Origin: Limivivens sp034101475
GTDB lineage: Bacteria; Bacillota; Clostridia; Lachnospirales; Lachnospiraceae
Reading direction: 5' to 3'
Length of the DNA: 64,000 nt
NCBI GenBank assembly: GCA_034101475.1
Contig: JAXEJQ010000024.1
Span: forward strand, 1-64,000
The position numbers were made by a program, and so were the translations under genes. Within the stretch, counting starts at the first letter, position 1, and each line of letters starts with the position of its first letter. This document shows, piece by piece, positions 16,466 through 24,901 of the stretch. The notes under the pieces were generated by a model that was not told where the DNA came from, ran no database searches, and saw only the letters and a list, made by a program, of their open reading frames with translations.

Positions 16466-17740
16466 GTGATTAAGAAAGAAATGATTGCAATGTTACTTGC
16501 GGGTGGACAGGGCAGTCGTCTTGGCGTGCTTACAGCCAAGGTGGCCAAACCAGCCGTGGCATTTGGTGGAAAATATCGAATCATTGATTTTCCTTTGAGC
16601 AACTGTATCAATTCTGGTGTAGATACAGTTGGTGTTCTGACGCAGTATCAGCCTTTGCGGCTGAACAGCCATATCGGGATCGGGATTCCCTGGGATCTGG
16701 ATCGGAATATCGGCGGCGTTACGATTCTTCCCCCTTATGAGAAGAGCAGCAACAGTGAATGGTATACCGGTACAGCCAATGCCATTTACCAGAACCTGAG
16801 CTATATGGAGAGTTACAATCCCGAGTATGTTCTGATTCTTTCAGGCGACCACATTTATAAGATGGATTACGAGGTGATGCTGGATTTCCATAAAGCGAAC
16901 AATGCGGATGTCACCATTGCCGTTATGCCGGTTCCAATGGAAGAAGCGAGCCGCTTTGGTGTTGTGATCACAGATGAGAATAATCGGATCACAGAATTCC
17001 AGGAAAAGCCGGAGCATCCGAAGAGCAATCTGGCGTCCATGGGAATTTACATATTTACCTGGAAGGTTCTGAAAGAAGCCTTAATTGCGTTATCAGATCA
17101 GAGCAACTGTGACTTTGGCAAGCATGTGATTCCATACTGCCATGAAAATGGCAGAAAGCTGGTAGCCTATGAGTATAACGGCTATTGGAAGGACGTTGGA
17201 ACTCTGGGCTCCTACTGGGAAGCCAATATGGAATTAATTGATATTATTCCGGAGTTCAATTTATATGAGGAGTTTTGGAAAATTTATACAAGCAGCGAAA
17301 TTATTCCACCGCAGTACATTTCTGCTGACTCGGTCATCGTAAAGAGTATTATCGGAGATGGCACAGAGGTTTACGGAGAGATTTATAATTCTGTTATCGG
17401 CGCAGGAGTCACCATTGGAAAAGGGGCAGTGATCCGGGATTCCATCATCATGAAGGGAGCCGTGATCAAGGACGGCTGCACCGTTGACAAGGCTATCATC
17501 GCAGAAAATGCAGTGATTGGGGAGAATGTTGTTCTCGGTATCGGAGAGGACGTTCCCAACAGAATGAAACCCAGCGTTTATTCCTTTGGGCTGGTTACGA
17601 TCGGAGAAGATTCGGTTATCCCGGACAATGTGAAGATTGGAAAGAATACGGCGATTTCAGGAAAGACTGTGCCGGAGGATTACCCGGACGGTGTTCTGGC
17701 CAGTGGCGAAACTTTGATTAAGGCAGGTGAGTTGGCATGA
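16466..17740 (+). CDS. glgC: Glucose-1-phosphate adenylyltransferase, catalytic subunit
   Basis: A 424-residue enzyme that makes ADP-glucose from glucose 1-phosphate and ATP, the committed step of glycogen synthesis. The GTG start at 16466 follows AGAGGTGAT. The nucleotide-binding motif LLAGGQGSRLG lies at residues 10-20. WYTGTANAIYQN, SGDHIYKMDY and FQEKPEHP are standard GlgC signatures, and the C-terminal third is a left-handed beta-helix of hexapeptide repeats (VIGAGVTIGKGAVIRDS and so on). It overlaps glgD by 4 bp, giving the GlgC/GlgD heteromeric pair common in Firmicutes. Confidence 0.95.
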   Translation: MIKKEMIAMLLAGGQGSRLGVLTAKVAKPAVAFGGKYRIIDFPLSNCINSGVDTVGVLTQYQPLRLNSHIGIGIPWDLDRNIGGVTILPPYEKSSNSEWYTGTANAIYQNLSYMESYNPEYVLILSGDHIYKMDYEVMLDFHKANNADVTIAVMPVPMEEASRFGVVITDENNRITEFQEKPEHPKSNLASMGIYIFTWKVLKEALIALSDQSNCDFGKHVIPYCHENGRKLVAYEYNGYWKDVGTLGSYWEANMELIDIIPEFNLYEEFWKIYTSSEIIPPQYISADSVIVKSIIGDGTEVYGEIYNSVIGAGVTIGKGAVIRDSIIMKGAVIKDGCTVDKAIIAENAVIGENVVLGIGEDVPNRMKPSVYSFGLVTIGEDSVIPDNVKIGKNTAISGKTVPEDYPDGVLASGETLIKAGELA

Positions 17741-18855
17741 GAGCAGTAGGTATTATTTTGGCAGGCGGAAACAATCACCGTATGAGAGAACTTTCCAATA
17801 AACGCGCGATCGCGGCGATGCCCATAGCGGGCAGCTACCGCAGCATTGATTTTACTCTGAGCAATATGACGAATTCCTCCATCCAGAAGGTTGCTGTGCT
17901 GACTCAGTACAATGCCCGTTCTCTGAATGAGCATCTGAGTTCCTCCAAATGGTGGGATTTCGGAAGAAAGCAGGGTGGTCTGTATGTATTTACGCCGACG
18001 ATCACCAAGGAGAACAGCTTCTGGTATCAGGGAACCGCGGATGCCATTTATCAGAACCTGGATTTTCTGAAAAAATGCCATGAGCCGTATGTGGTAATTG
18101 CATCCGGTGATGGCGTGTACAAGCTGGATTACAATAAGGTGCTGGAGTACCACATTGAGAAGAAAGCAGATATTACCGTTGTATGCAAAGAGATGCCTCC
18201 TGAGGAGGATGTGACCCGTTTCGGTGTCCTGAAGATGAATGAGGACTGCCGGATCGAAGAATTCGAGGAGAAGCCCATGGTAAGTACTTCCAACCTGGTT
18301 TCCGCGGGTATCTATGTCATCCGCCGCAGACAGCTCATTGAACTGATCGAGCGCTGCGCTCAGGAAGACCGTTACGATTTTGTAAAGGATATTCTGATCC
18401 GCTACAAGAATCTGAAACGGATCTATGGCTATAAATTGAAAGACTACTGGAGCAATATCGCTACCGTAGAATCCTACTATAAAACAAACATGGATTTTCT
18501 GAAACCGGAGGTAAGGGATTACTTCTTCCGTCAGTATCCTGATATTTATTCAAAGGTTGACGATCTCCCGCCAGCAAAATACAATCCGGGAAGCTGTGTA
18601 AAGAACAGTCTGGTTTCCAGCGGCTGTATTATTAACGGGTATGTGGAAAATTCCATTTTGTTTAAAAAGACATTCGTGGGTGAAAACTGCGTGATCAAGA
18701 ATTCAATCATTTTGAATGATGTGTACCTGGGGGACAATACACATATTGAGAACTGCATTGTGGAAAGCCGCGATACCATCCGTGCCAATTCCTACCATGT
18801 GGGTGAGGACGGAATCAAGATCGTTATCGAGAAAAATGAGCGGTACGTGCTGTAG
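17737..18855 (+). CDS. glgD: Glucose-1-phosphate adenylyltransferase subunit GlgD
   Basis: A 372-residue GlgC paralogue. It starts at ATG 17737, overlapping the glgC stop (ATGA). The N-terminus AVGIILAGGNNHRM keeps the fold but replaces the GxGxRxG nucleotide loop of GlgC, as is usual for the regulatory GlgD subunit. FEEKPMVSTSNLVSAGIYVI and a C-terminal hexapeptide-repeat domain follow. In Bacillus-type systems GlgD raises the activity of GlgC and has little activity of its own. No glycogen synthase or branching enzyme is in the window, so the rest of the pathway lies elsewhere. Confidence 0.93.
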   Translation: MRAVGIILAGGNNHRMRELSNKRAIAAMPIAGSYRSIDFTLSNMTNSSIQKVAVLTQYNARSLNEHLSSSKWWDFGRKQGGLYVFTPTITKENSFWYQGTADAIYQNLDFLKKCHEPYVVIASGDGVYKLDYNKVLEYHIEKKADITVVCKEMPPEEDVTRFGVLKMNEDCRIEEFEEKPMVSTSNLVSAGIYVIRRRQLIELIERCAQEDRYDFVKDILIRYKNLKRIYGYKLKDYWSNIATVESYYKTNMDFLKPEVRDYFFRQYPDIYSKVDDLPPAKYNPGSCVKNSLVSSGCIINGYVENSILFKKTFVGENCVIKNSIILNDVYLGDNTHIENCIVESRDTIRANSYHVGEDGIKIVIEKNERYVL

Positions 18856-18991
18856 GCTGTATCCGTGATAGCGGTCCATACCGGGAGCAGAGGAGAAAGT
18901 GCGCAGCACCGGATCCGGATTCCCGGAAAGCAGTGCCTGAGAAAAGGGCACAAAAGTATTAGGAGAAGGTTTGAAAGGGGCATAATATACC

Positions 18992-19267
18992 ATGAAAATT
19001 ACTGATGTTAGGGTGCGTAAAGTTGCAAAAGAAGGAAAAATGAAGGCAGTCGTTTCCATTACGATCGATGACGAATTTGTTGTACATGATATCAAGGTCA
19101 TCGAAGGGGAAAAGGGGTTGTTCATTGCCATGCCGAGCAGAAAGGCGTCTGACGGCGAGTACCGTGATATTGCACACCCGATTAATTCCGAGACACGTGA
19201 GCGGATTCAGAAGATTATTCTGGAACAGTATGAAGTTGCCGCTGCCGCTGCGGTTGACGAAGAGTAA
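18992..19267 (+). CDS. spoVG: Septation/sporulation regulator SpoVG
   Basis: A 91-residue protein that matches SpoVG along its length: MKITDVRVRKV, AVVSITIDDEFVVHDIKVIEG and GLFIAMPSRK. SpoVG is a small nucleic-acid-binding regulator that affects asymmetric septation, capsule and other processes in Firmicutes. The C-terminus is a short Ala-rich, acidic tail (VAAAAAVDEE). It sits 136 bp after glgD without an obvious terminator between them, and AAAGGGG precedes ATG 18992. It may be co-transcribed with glgD or have its own promoter (a CATAAT-like box is at about 18980). Confidence 0.95.
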   Translation: MKITDVRVRKVAKEGKMKAVVSITIDDEFVVHDIKVIEGEKGLFIAMPSRKASDGEYRDIAHPINSETRERIQKIILEQYEVAAAAAVDEE

Positions 19268-19280
19268 CCCAGTGAAGGAA

Positions 19281-19307
19281 ATGCCGCCCGGTCAGGGCGG
19301 CATTTTT
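19281..19307 (+). terminator. Terminator of spoVG
   Basis: ATGCCGCCC (19281-19289) pairs with GGGCGGCAT (19295-19303), followed by a T run. Confidence 0.9.
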
Positions 19308-19362
19308 GCCGGAAAAAGAATTCGGGGACATGCAGACAGCAGCTGCCTGTCCGGCAGAGAAC

Positions 19363-19854
19363 AGTTTTGAGCTGATTCCGGCTCAGACGGTAATGCTGCC
19401 GCAGTTTTCCATTATTTATAAAATGGGACTCGCCAATTCCTATCTGGCTCTGATCCTTCCGGCTCTGGCCAGCCCGATGTATATTTTCCTGTTCCGTCAG
19501 AACTTCATGGGAATTCCGGAGAGCATTGAGGAAGCGGCGAAGCTGGACGGCGCCAGTGCGGTCCGCACCTTCTTCCAGTTGATTGTACCGTTGGCGAAGC
19601 CGGTGTACGCCACCGTTTCCATTCTGATGTTTATTGCCTACTGGAATGATTTTGTATGGCCTGTTATGGTAATCTCAGACACCTCCAAACAGACCATTCA
19701 GATGGCACTGAGCAGTCTCTTTAATATTCAGCCGGTGAATTACGGAAATGTGATGGCGGGTCTGACCATTGTAACCATTCCGGTACTGGCGATTTTCCTG
19801 AGCCTGCAGAAATACTATGTGGCAGGAATTGCTTCCACCGGCGCGAAGAATTGA
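19363..19854 (+). pseudogene. C-terminal remnant of a sugar ABC transporter permease (MalG type)
   Basis: The frame encodes the C-terminal half of a carbohydrate ABC permease: MLPQFSIIYKMGLANSYLALILP, the EAA loop ESIEEAAKLDGASAVRTFF and WNDFVWPVMVISD. About 115-130 N-terminal residues of the normal ~280 are missing. The ORF starts immediately after the spoVG terminator with unrelated residues, so the junction near 19363 looks like a deletion end. There is no ribosome binding site or start that would give a functional membrane protein. With the adjacent sucrose genes it is probably the last trace of a sucrose/fructan importer, although a complete permease pair exists at 26334-28069. Confidence 0.8.
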
Positions 19855-19950
19855 TTCCGGAGAGAGCGGAAGAAAAACGCGGGGCGAAACAGAACAGAAA
19901 AGCAAAAGAGCAGGAAAAACCAGGAAGACAGTAGAAATAAAAGAAACATA

Positions 19951-20084
19951 GTAACTGTTCAGAACAGGCCGAATCGCTTGCTGATGAGGCCGTAAGAACG
20001 TGAATCATGTGTGAGCAAACCCCATCGGCGCAGCCGATTTTCATGGGTTTGCGAATCGTATCTGTGAAGGTACTGAACAGATAC
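19951..20084 (+). mobile_element. R2 MITE, full-length copy 1 (134 bp)
   Basis: The ends GTAACTGTTCAG and CTGAACAGATAC form 12-bp terminal inverted repeats with one mismatch. The element is flanked on both sides by the perfect 8-bp direct repeat GAAACATA (19943-19950 and 20085-20092), read as a target-site duplication. The interior has a strong hairpin (GCAAACCC...GGGTTTGC with GGC/GCC arms). A copy of identical length lies inverted at 61410-61543. It encodes no protein, so transposition would need a transposase supplied elsewhere. Confidence 0.88.
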
Positions 20085-20136
20085 GAAACATAAAATATGG
20101 AAATAGACAGAAAAAGACGGAGAAAGGACAACGCTT

Positions 20137-21627
20137 ATGATAAGCCAGACACTGCGGGAAGCCCGCAAATATGAGGAGGCTTCCGAAAAACGGATTAAGG
20201 AAGAGGAACGTCCTGCCTTTCATCTGTCTGCCCGGACAGGCTGGATGAATGACCCAAACGGATTTTCCTTTTACGATGGAAAATACCATATGTTTTATCA
20301 ATATCATCCCTATGACTCCAACTGGGGTCCCATGCACTGGGGTCATGCGGTGAGTACGGATCTGCTCCACTGGACCTATCTGCCGGCAGCTCTGGCGCCG
20401 GATGAACTCTATGACCAGGACGGCTGTTTTTCCGGAAGCGCTGTGGAGCTTCCGGACGGAAGGCAGCTTCTGATGTATACCGGTGTGCAGAAGGAACGGC
20501 AGAAAAACGGAGAAATCCGTGATATCCAGACCCAGTGCCTGGCTGTGGGCGACGGGCTGGATTATGAAAAATATGAAAAAAACCCGGTTCTGGACGAAAA
20601 GGATCTTCCGGAAGGCGGCAGCCGCTATGATTTCCGGGATCCGAAAATCTGGCGGAAAGCCGACGGTACCTATCGCTGTGCCGTGGGAAACCGTCCGGCT
20701 GACGGCAGCGGACAGATTCTGCTGTACTCCAGTGAGGATGGTTTCCACTGGAAATACGAAAAGGTTCTGGCAGCGAATGATAACCGGTTCGGAAAAATGT
20801 GGGAATGTCCGGATTTCTTCGAACTGGATGGAAAAACCGTTCTGCTGACCAGTCCCCAGGACATGCTGCCCAGGGATTTTGAATACCACAATGGCAACGG
20901 AACCCTCTGCCTCATTGGTTCCTTTGATGAAAAAACGGAAAGCTTTGCGGAGGAACGGGATCAGTCCATCGATTACGGCATTGATTTTTATGCTCCCCAG
21001 ACGGTGCTGGCACCGGATGGACGGAGAATTATGATCGGCTGGATGCAAAACTGGGATACGTGCACCTTCCGTGCACCTCATCATTCCTGGTACGGCCAGA
21101 TGAGTCTGCCCAGGGAACTGTCCATCCGGAACGGCCGGCTGTACCAGCAGCCTGTCCGGGAGCTGGAAGCCCTTCGGAGGAACCGGGTGGAGCACAGACA
21201 GGTTTCCTTCCAGGGAACCATCAGCCTGGAAGGCGTCAGGGGCAGAATGGTGGATCTGGAGCTGACCCTTCGGCCGGGGGATGCCGGGGAGCTTTATCAG
21301 AAGTTTGCCGTCCGTTTTGCCCAGGATGATACGTATCAGACGGCGCTGAGCTTCCGGCCCCATGAGGCGGTTCTGAAGGTGGACCGGAAATTTTCCGGCT
21401 CCAGAAGGGCCATTATCCATCAGCGCAGGAGCAGGGTGAACAGTACAAACGGTGAGCTGAAGCTGCGGCTGATTCTGGACCGGTTCAGCGTGGAGGTTTT
21501 TATCAATGACGGCGAACAGGTGATGACAGCTACCATGTATACAGATTTGACAGCGGATGGGATTTCCTTTTTCGCGGACGGTCAGGTGGAGATGGACGTG
21601 GTGAAATACGATCTGGTGATGGAGTAA
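20137..21627 (+). CDS. Sucrose-6-phosphate hydrolase / beta-fructofuranosidase (GH32)
   Basis: A 496-residue cytosolic enzyme, with no signal peptide, that cleaves the fructosyl bond of sucrose, sucrose 6-phosphate or short fructans. All three GH32 acidic motifs are present: WMNDPNGF (36-43, nucleophile Asp39), FRDPKIW (about 166-172, stabilising Asp) and WECPDFF (about 222-228, acid/base Glu). The C-terminal beta-sandwich ends with FSVEVFINDGEQVMTATMY. It is followed by a fructokinase gene and preceded by a permease remnant. A MITE sits in its upstream region, 52 bp from the start codon, and could affect expression. Confidence 0.92.
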   Translation: MISQTLREARKYEEASEKRIKEEERPAFHLSARTGWMNDPNGFSFYDGKYHMFYQYHPYDSNWGPMHWGHAVSTDLLHWTYLPAALAPDELYDQDGCFSGSAVELPDGRQLLMYTGVQKERQKNGEIRDIQTQCLAVGDGLDYEKYEKNPVLDEKDLPEGGSRYDFRDPKIWRKADGTYRCAVGNRPADGSGQILLYSSEDGFHWKYEKVLAANDNRFGKMWECPDFFELDGKTVLLTSPQDMLPRDFEYHNGNGTLCLIGSFDEKTESFAEERDQSIDYGIDFYAPQTVLAPDGRRIMIGWMQNWDTCTFRAPHHSWYGQMSLPRELSIRNGRLYQQPVRELEALRRNRVEHRQVSFQGTISLEGVRGRMVDLELTLRPGDAGELYQKFAVRFAQDDTYQTALSFRPHEAVLKVDRKFSGSRRAIIHQRRSRVNSTNGELKLRLILDRFSVEVFINDGEQVMTATMYTDLTADGISFFADGQVEMDVVKYDLVME

Positions 21628-21692
21628 GGAACCGAAACAGGATCCGGTGATGAATCGTGCCGGAAAGCAGAATTCGGTGATGGAGTAAGAGA

Positions 21693-22664
21693 ATGAAGAA
21701 ATATGATGTTGTGGCACTGGGCGAGCTTCTGATTGATTTTACAGAAAACGGCATCAGTGCCCAGGGTAATCCGATTTTTGAGGCCAACCCAGGCGGGGCT
21801 CCCTGCAATGTGCTGGCCATGCTGGAGAAGCTGGGAGAAAAGACGGCATTTATCGGAAAGGTCGGAAAAGATTTTTTCGGAGAACAATTAAAAGGTGCCC
21901 TTGAAGAGGTGGGAATTGATACCTCTGCACTTTTGATGGATGAAGAGGTTCACACAACTCTGGCTCTGGTGCATACCTTTCCGGACGGAGACCGGGATTT
22001 CTCCTTTTACCGGGATCCGGGAGCGGATATGATGCTGACAGAGAAGGAGGTTCCGGAAGAACTGATTGCCAATACGAAGATTTTTCATTTCGGGACATTA
22101 TCCATGACTCATGAAGGGGTGCGTAATGCCACAAAAAAGGCTGTTCGGATTGCAAAGGAATCAGGTGCCCTCCTGTCCTTTGATCCGAATCTGCGCCCGC
22201 CTTTGTGGAAATCGCTGGATGAGGCAAAAGAACAGGTGCTTTTCGGGCTCTCCTGCTGTGACATCCTGAAAATCTCTGATAATGAAATTCAGTGGCTCAC
22301 CGGGGAAACGGACTTTGACGCCGGTGTCCGCTGGATCCGGAAGTACAGTCCGGAAATCCGGCTGATTCTGGTTTCCATGGGACGGGAGGGCAGCCGGGCT
22401 TATTATCAGGATCTGTCGGTTGAGGCGCCTGCATTTCTCCAGGAACATACCATTGAAACGACCGGTGCGGGAGATACCTTCTGCGGCTGTGTTCTCCATG
22501 AGGTGTGCAGACACGGACTGGAGGATCTGTCCGAAAACCGGCTGCAGAATATGCTGACCTTTGCCAATGCGGCGGCATCGCTGATCACCACCCGTAAAGG
22601 TGCCCTGCGGGTGATGCCGGAAAAAGAGGAAGTGGAAGAATTGAGAAAGGCTGCTGTGCGGTAA
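21693..22664 (+). CDS. Fructokinase (PfkB family)
   Basis: A 323-residue sugar kinase that would phosphorylate fructose released by the adjacent GH32 enzyme. The N-terminal ALGELLIDF and the NPGGAPCNVLAMLEKLG segment are the first PfkB signature. The anion-hole and catalytic motif TTGAGDTFCGCV is at about 256-267, with Asp261 as the base. It is 65 bp after the GH32 gene on the same strand. The spacer contains a duplicated GGTGATGGAGTAAG (21614-21627 and 21674-21687) that copies the end of the GH32 gene. A terminator overlaps the 3' end. Confidence 0.92.
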   Translation: MKKYDVVALGELLIDFTENGISAQGNPIFEANPGGAPCNVLAMLEKLGEKTAFIGKVGKDFFGEQLKGALEEVGIDTSALLMDEEVHTTLALVHTFPDGDRDFSFYRDPGADMMLTEKEVPEELIANTKIFHFGTLSMTHEGVRNATKKAVRIAKESGALLSFDPNLRPPLWKSLDEAKEQVLFGLSCCDILKISDNEIQWLTGETDFDAGVRWIRKYSPEIRLILVSMGREGSRAYYQDLSVEAPAFLQEHTIETTGAGDTFCGCVLHEVCRHGLEDLSENRLQNMLTFANAAASLITTRKGALRVMPEKEEVEELRKAAVR

Positions 22665-22682
22665 GCACGGCAGCCTTTTTGA
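22648..22682 (+). terminator. Terminator of the sucrose genes
   Basis: AGGCTGC pairs with GCAGCCT with an inner TGTGC/GCACG stem, followed by TTTTT. The 5' arm overlaps the last codons of the fructokinase gene. Confidence 0.85.
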
Positions 22683-22743
22683 GGAAAGAAACTGTATTCG
22701 TTCGTAATATTACGGCATAGTCCGGGAAAGCAGAACACTGGTT

Positions 22744-24561
22744 CTACGGAACCGGAAGAACGATATCAATAATTGTTCCATTTCCTTCAGCACTTTCGAT
22801 ACTGAGTCCGTATTCTTTCCCAAAATGACTTTGGATTCTCTGGATGACGTTTTTCAGGCCGATTGAGTGATGGCTTTTGTCATATTTGGCATCAAAAGGC
22901 GGGTTACAGGCAGAACATTCCTGTTTCAGCTGCTCGAGCCGTTCTGAAGAGATGCCATTTCCATTATCTGCGATCAGTAAATGGAGCTGATTTCCTTCTG
23001 TGTGGCAAAGAATACTGATATAGCAGTTGTTTTCACGGGAGGAAAAGCCATGCTCAATGGAATTTTCTACCAGGGGCTGGAGGATCATTACAGGAACTTC
23101 CATATTCAGAAACTGTGGAGGGACATTGCAGTCATAGAGAAACTTCCCGGGAAAACGGATGGTCTGGATTGTCAGATAACGCTTTACCTGCATCAGTTCT
23201 TCTTCCAGACTGGCTACCGGAAAGTGCTCCAGGCTATAGCGAAGAAGATCGGACATACAGACGGAAACCGTTTCAATCGTGGGAATATTGTGGATATTCG
23301 CCAGGGAACGGATTACATTTAACGTATTATACAGAAAATGATGGTTAATCTGGAACTGCAGCATCTGAATTCGGGCCTGCTGTTCCTGAAGACGGATATT
23401 ATAATTCTGTTCAAGACTGGTGGCCAGACGCTTATTCAGGTTGTTAAAGCTGGAAACCAGCTTGCATAATTCCTGGTTGGAGCCACAGGCATCCATGCTG
23501 ATAGCCTCGTAATGGTTTGCTTCACAGGCATTGATTTCTTTACAGAGCCGGGTAATGGAAGAGGTCAGTGTTTTGGCCAGGAAGGCGGCCAGAATCAGTC
23601 CGATCAGGATACAGCTGAGGAAGGTCAGAAGGTGACTGAAAAGTGTGCTCCGGTAAATTGCATGAATTGCATGATTGTCACTGATTTGCAGCAGGATCCA
23701 TCCGATGGTTTTGTTGCGGCAGCAGGTTACCGTCCAGTTGCTTCCTTCAAAAGACAGTGACTGTGTATGGGGAGTATTATTGTCCGGAGCAGAGTCGATA
23801 AATTCAGAAAGGGCAGAAAAACGTTCCGCGTTTTCGACAGAGGGTTTGGCTGCAGAATCGGATGCTGAAGAATTCTCTGACACATAGATTATGGTATCAT
23901 CAGGACTGTAAATGTAAGTATAGTTGTTATTGTTCTGAGCGGATGCAATAATTTTTTCCACGGATTTGAAATTAATTTCCGCATAGCAGATACCGATTTC
24001 CTGAAAATTTGTTCCGTCCAGGACAATTCGAACCATGGGAAGGATTTTCCCGGTGGAAGAGGTGGAATTCTGCAAAGGGCCAAAGTAGGTATAGTCTGGA
24101 GAAGTGCGCGCAAGGGCACTCCATTTTTCAATGTTCTTCATAATTTGTTTCAGACTGGCTGCGCTCGTCAGATTGTATTCAAAAGAATAACCATATTTAT
24201 TCAGGAACATACAGCCATTTAGATCTTGATTCAAACGATTGGACTGGACAAACTGGTCGCGAAAAAGTGTCGCGTCTTTTGCATAGGAAAGGTAATCAGT
24301 TCCGTAGTCTGTATGCATGGCACGATTCAGATCCGTATTGAGCAGGGGCATATAGGCGATTTTTACTGCTTCGGCCAACAGTTTGTCAATGGTTGCACAG
24401 GCCTGGGAGACGATGGTTTCCTGAGAAGTATTGTAGTTTTCTTCCAGCAATGAAACGTTTCGAAACATTCCCCAGATCCCGAAAATTGTGGATGGGATCA
24501 GAATCAGGAAAAAAGAAGCCAGAAAAATCTGAGCTTTATAGGAGAGATTTTTATATTTCAT
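22744..24561 (-). CDS. Sensor histidine kinase, YesM type
   Basis: A 605-residue membrane kinase. The start is ATG 24561, preceded by AAGGAGG; a longer reading frame upstream has no such site. A first membrane helix (about 10-32) is followed by a large extracytoplasmic sensor (about 33-300) and a second helix before a HAMP-like region. The kinase part carries the His_kinase motif INHHFLYNTLN (about residue 405), VENSIEHGF and DNGNGISS for ATP binding. Such kinases pair with AraC-type response regulators such as the one at 28107-29657 and control sugar importers. The gene is transcribed away from the importer operon. Confidence 0.9.
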   Translation of the reverse strand: MKYKNLSYKAQIFLASFFLILIPSTIFGIWGMFRNVSLLEENYNTSQETIVSQACATIDKLLAEAVKIAYMPLLNTDLNRAMHTDYGTDYLSYAKDATLFRDQFVQSNRLNQDLNGCMFLNKYGYSFEYNLTSAASLKQIMKNIEKWSALARTSPDYTYFGPLQNSTSSTGKILPMVRIVLDGTNFQEIGICYAEINFKSVEKIIASAQNNNNYTYIYSPDDTIIYVSENSSASDSAAKPSVENAERFSALSEFIDSAPDNNTPHTQSLSFEGSNWTVTCCRNKTIGWILLQISDNHAIHAIYRSTLFSHLLTFLSCILIGLILAAFLAKTLTSSITRLCKEINACEANHYEAISMDACGSNQELCKLVSSFNNLNKRLATSLEQNYNIRLQEQQARIQMLQFQINHHFLYNTLNVIRSLANIHNIPTIETVSVCMSDLLRYSLEHFPVASLEEELMQVKRYLTIQTIRFPGKFLYDCNVPPQFLNMEVPVMILQPLVENSIEHGFSSRENNCYISILCHTEGNQLHLLIADNGNGISSERLEQLKQECSACNPPFDAKYDKSHHSIGLKNVIQRIQSHFGKEYGLSIESAEGNGTIIDIVLPVP

Positions 24562-24790
24562 CAGGAACCTCCTTAGAGAAAAACAGCAGTATCTGTGATG
24601 TTGTACGTACATTTTCGAAAACGGAACGAAAGATCGGCAGCAGGATGCAGAACAGAGATCCAATTCATTTATCATAGCATGAAATTGTGGAAAAGAATAG
24701 AAAACATCAAACTTTTTATCTATTTATCACCTAAACATTATTCTATTTTTCCTATTAAAATAGTATATAATAAAAATATGATATTATCAG

Positions 24791-24851
24791 ATGAGCCAAG
24801 GGACAAATGGATATGAAAATCCGTGCCTGTATGGATTTTCATGTCTATGGG
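24791..24851 (+). repeat. R1 repeat, copy f (5' module only)
   Basis: ATGAGCCAAGGGACAAATGG followed by the hairpin ATATGAAAATCC...GGATTTTCATGT. The same module, nearly identical, ends the long R1 copy at 53991-54220 (inverted there). It lies in the leader of the sugar importer operon, 51 bp before the binding-protein gene. Confidence 0.8.
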
Positions 24852-24901
24852 TTCTGACATCATCAGATTCTTAAAACAGGATGAAAACAGGAGGTAAAAA
24901 A

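Noticed and set aside
20041..21717. 558-codon open frame on the minus strand
   Set aside because: Antisense to the GH32 gene whose three catalytic motifs are intact.
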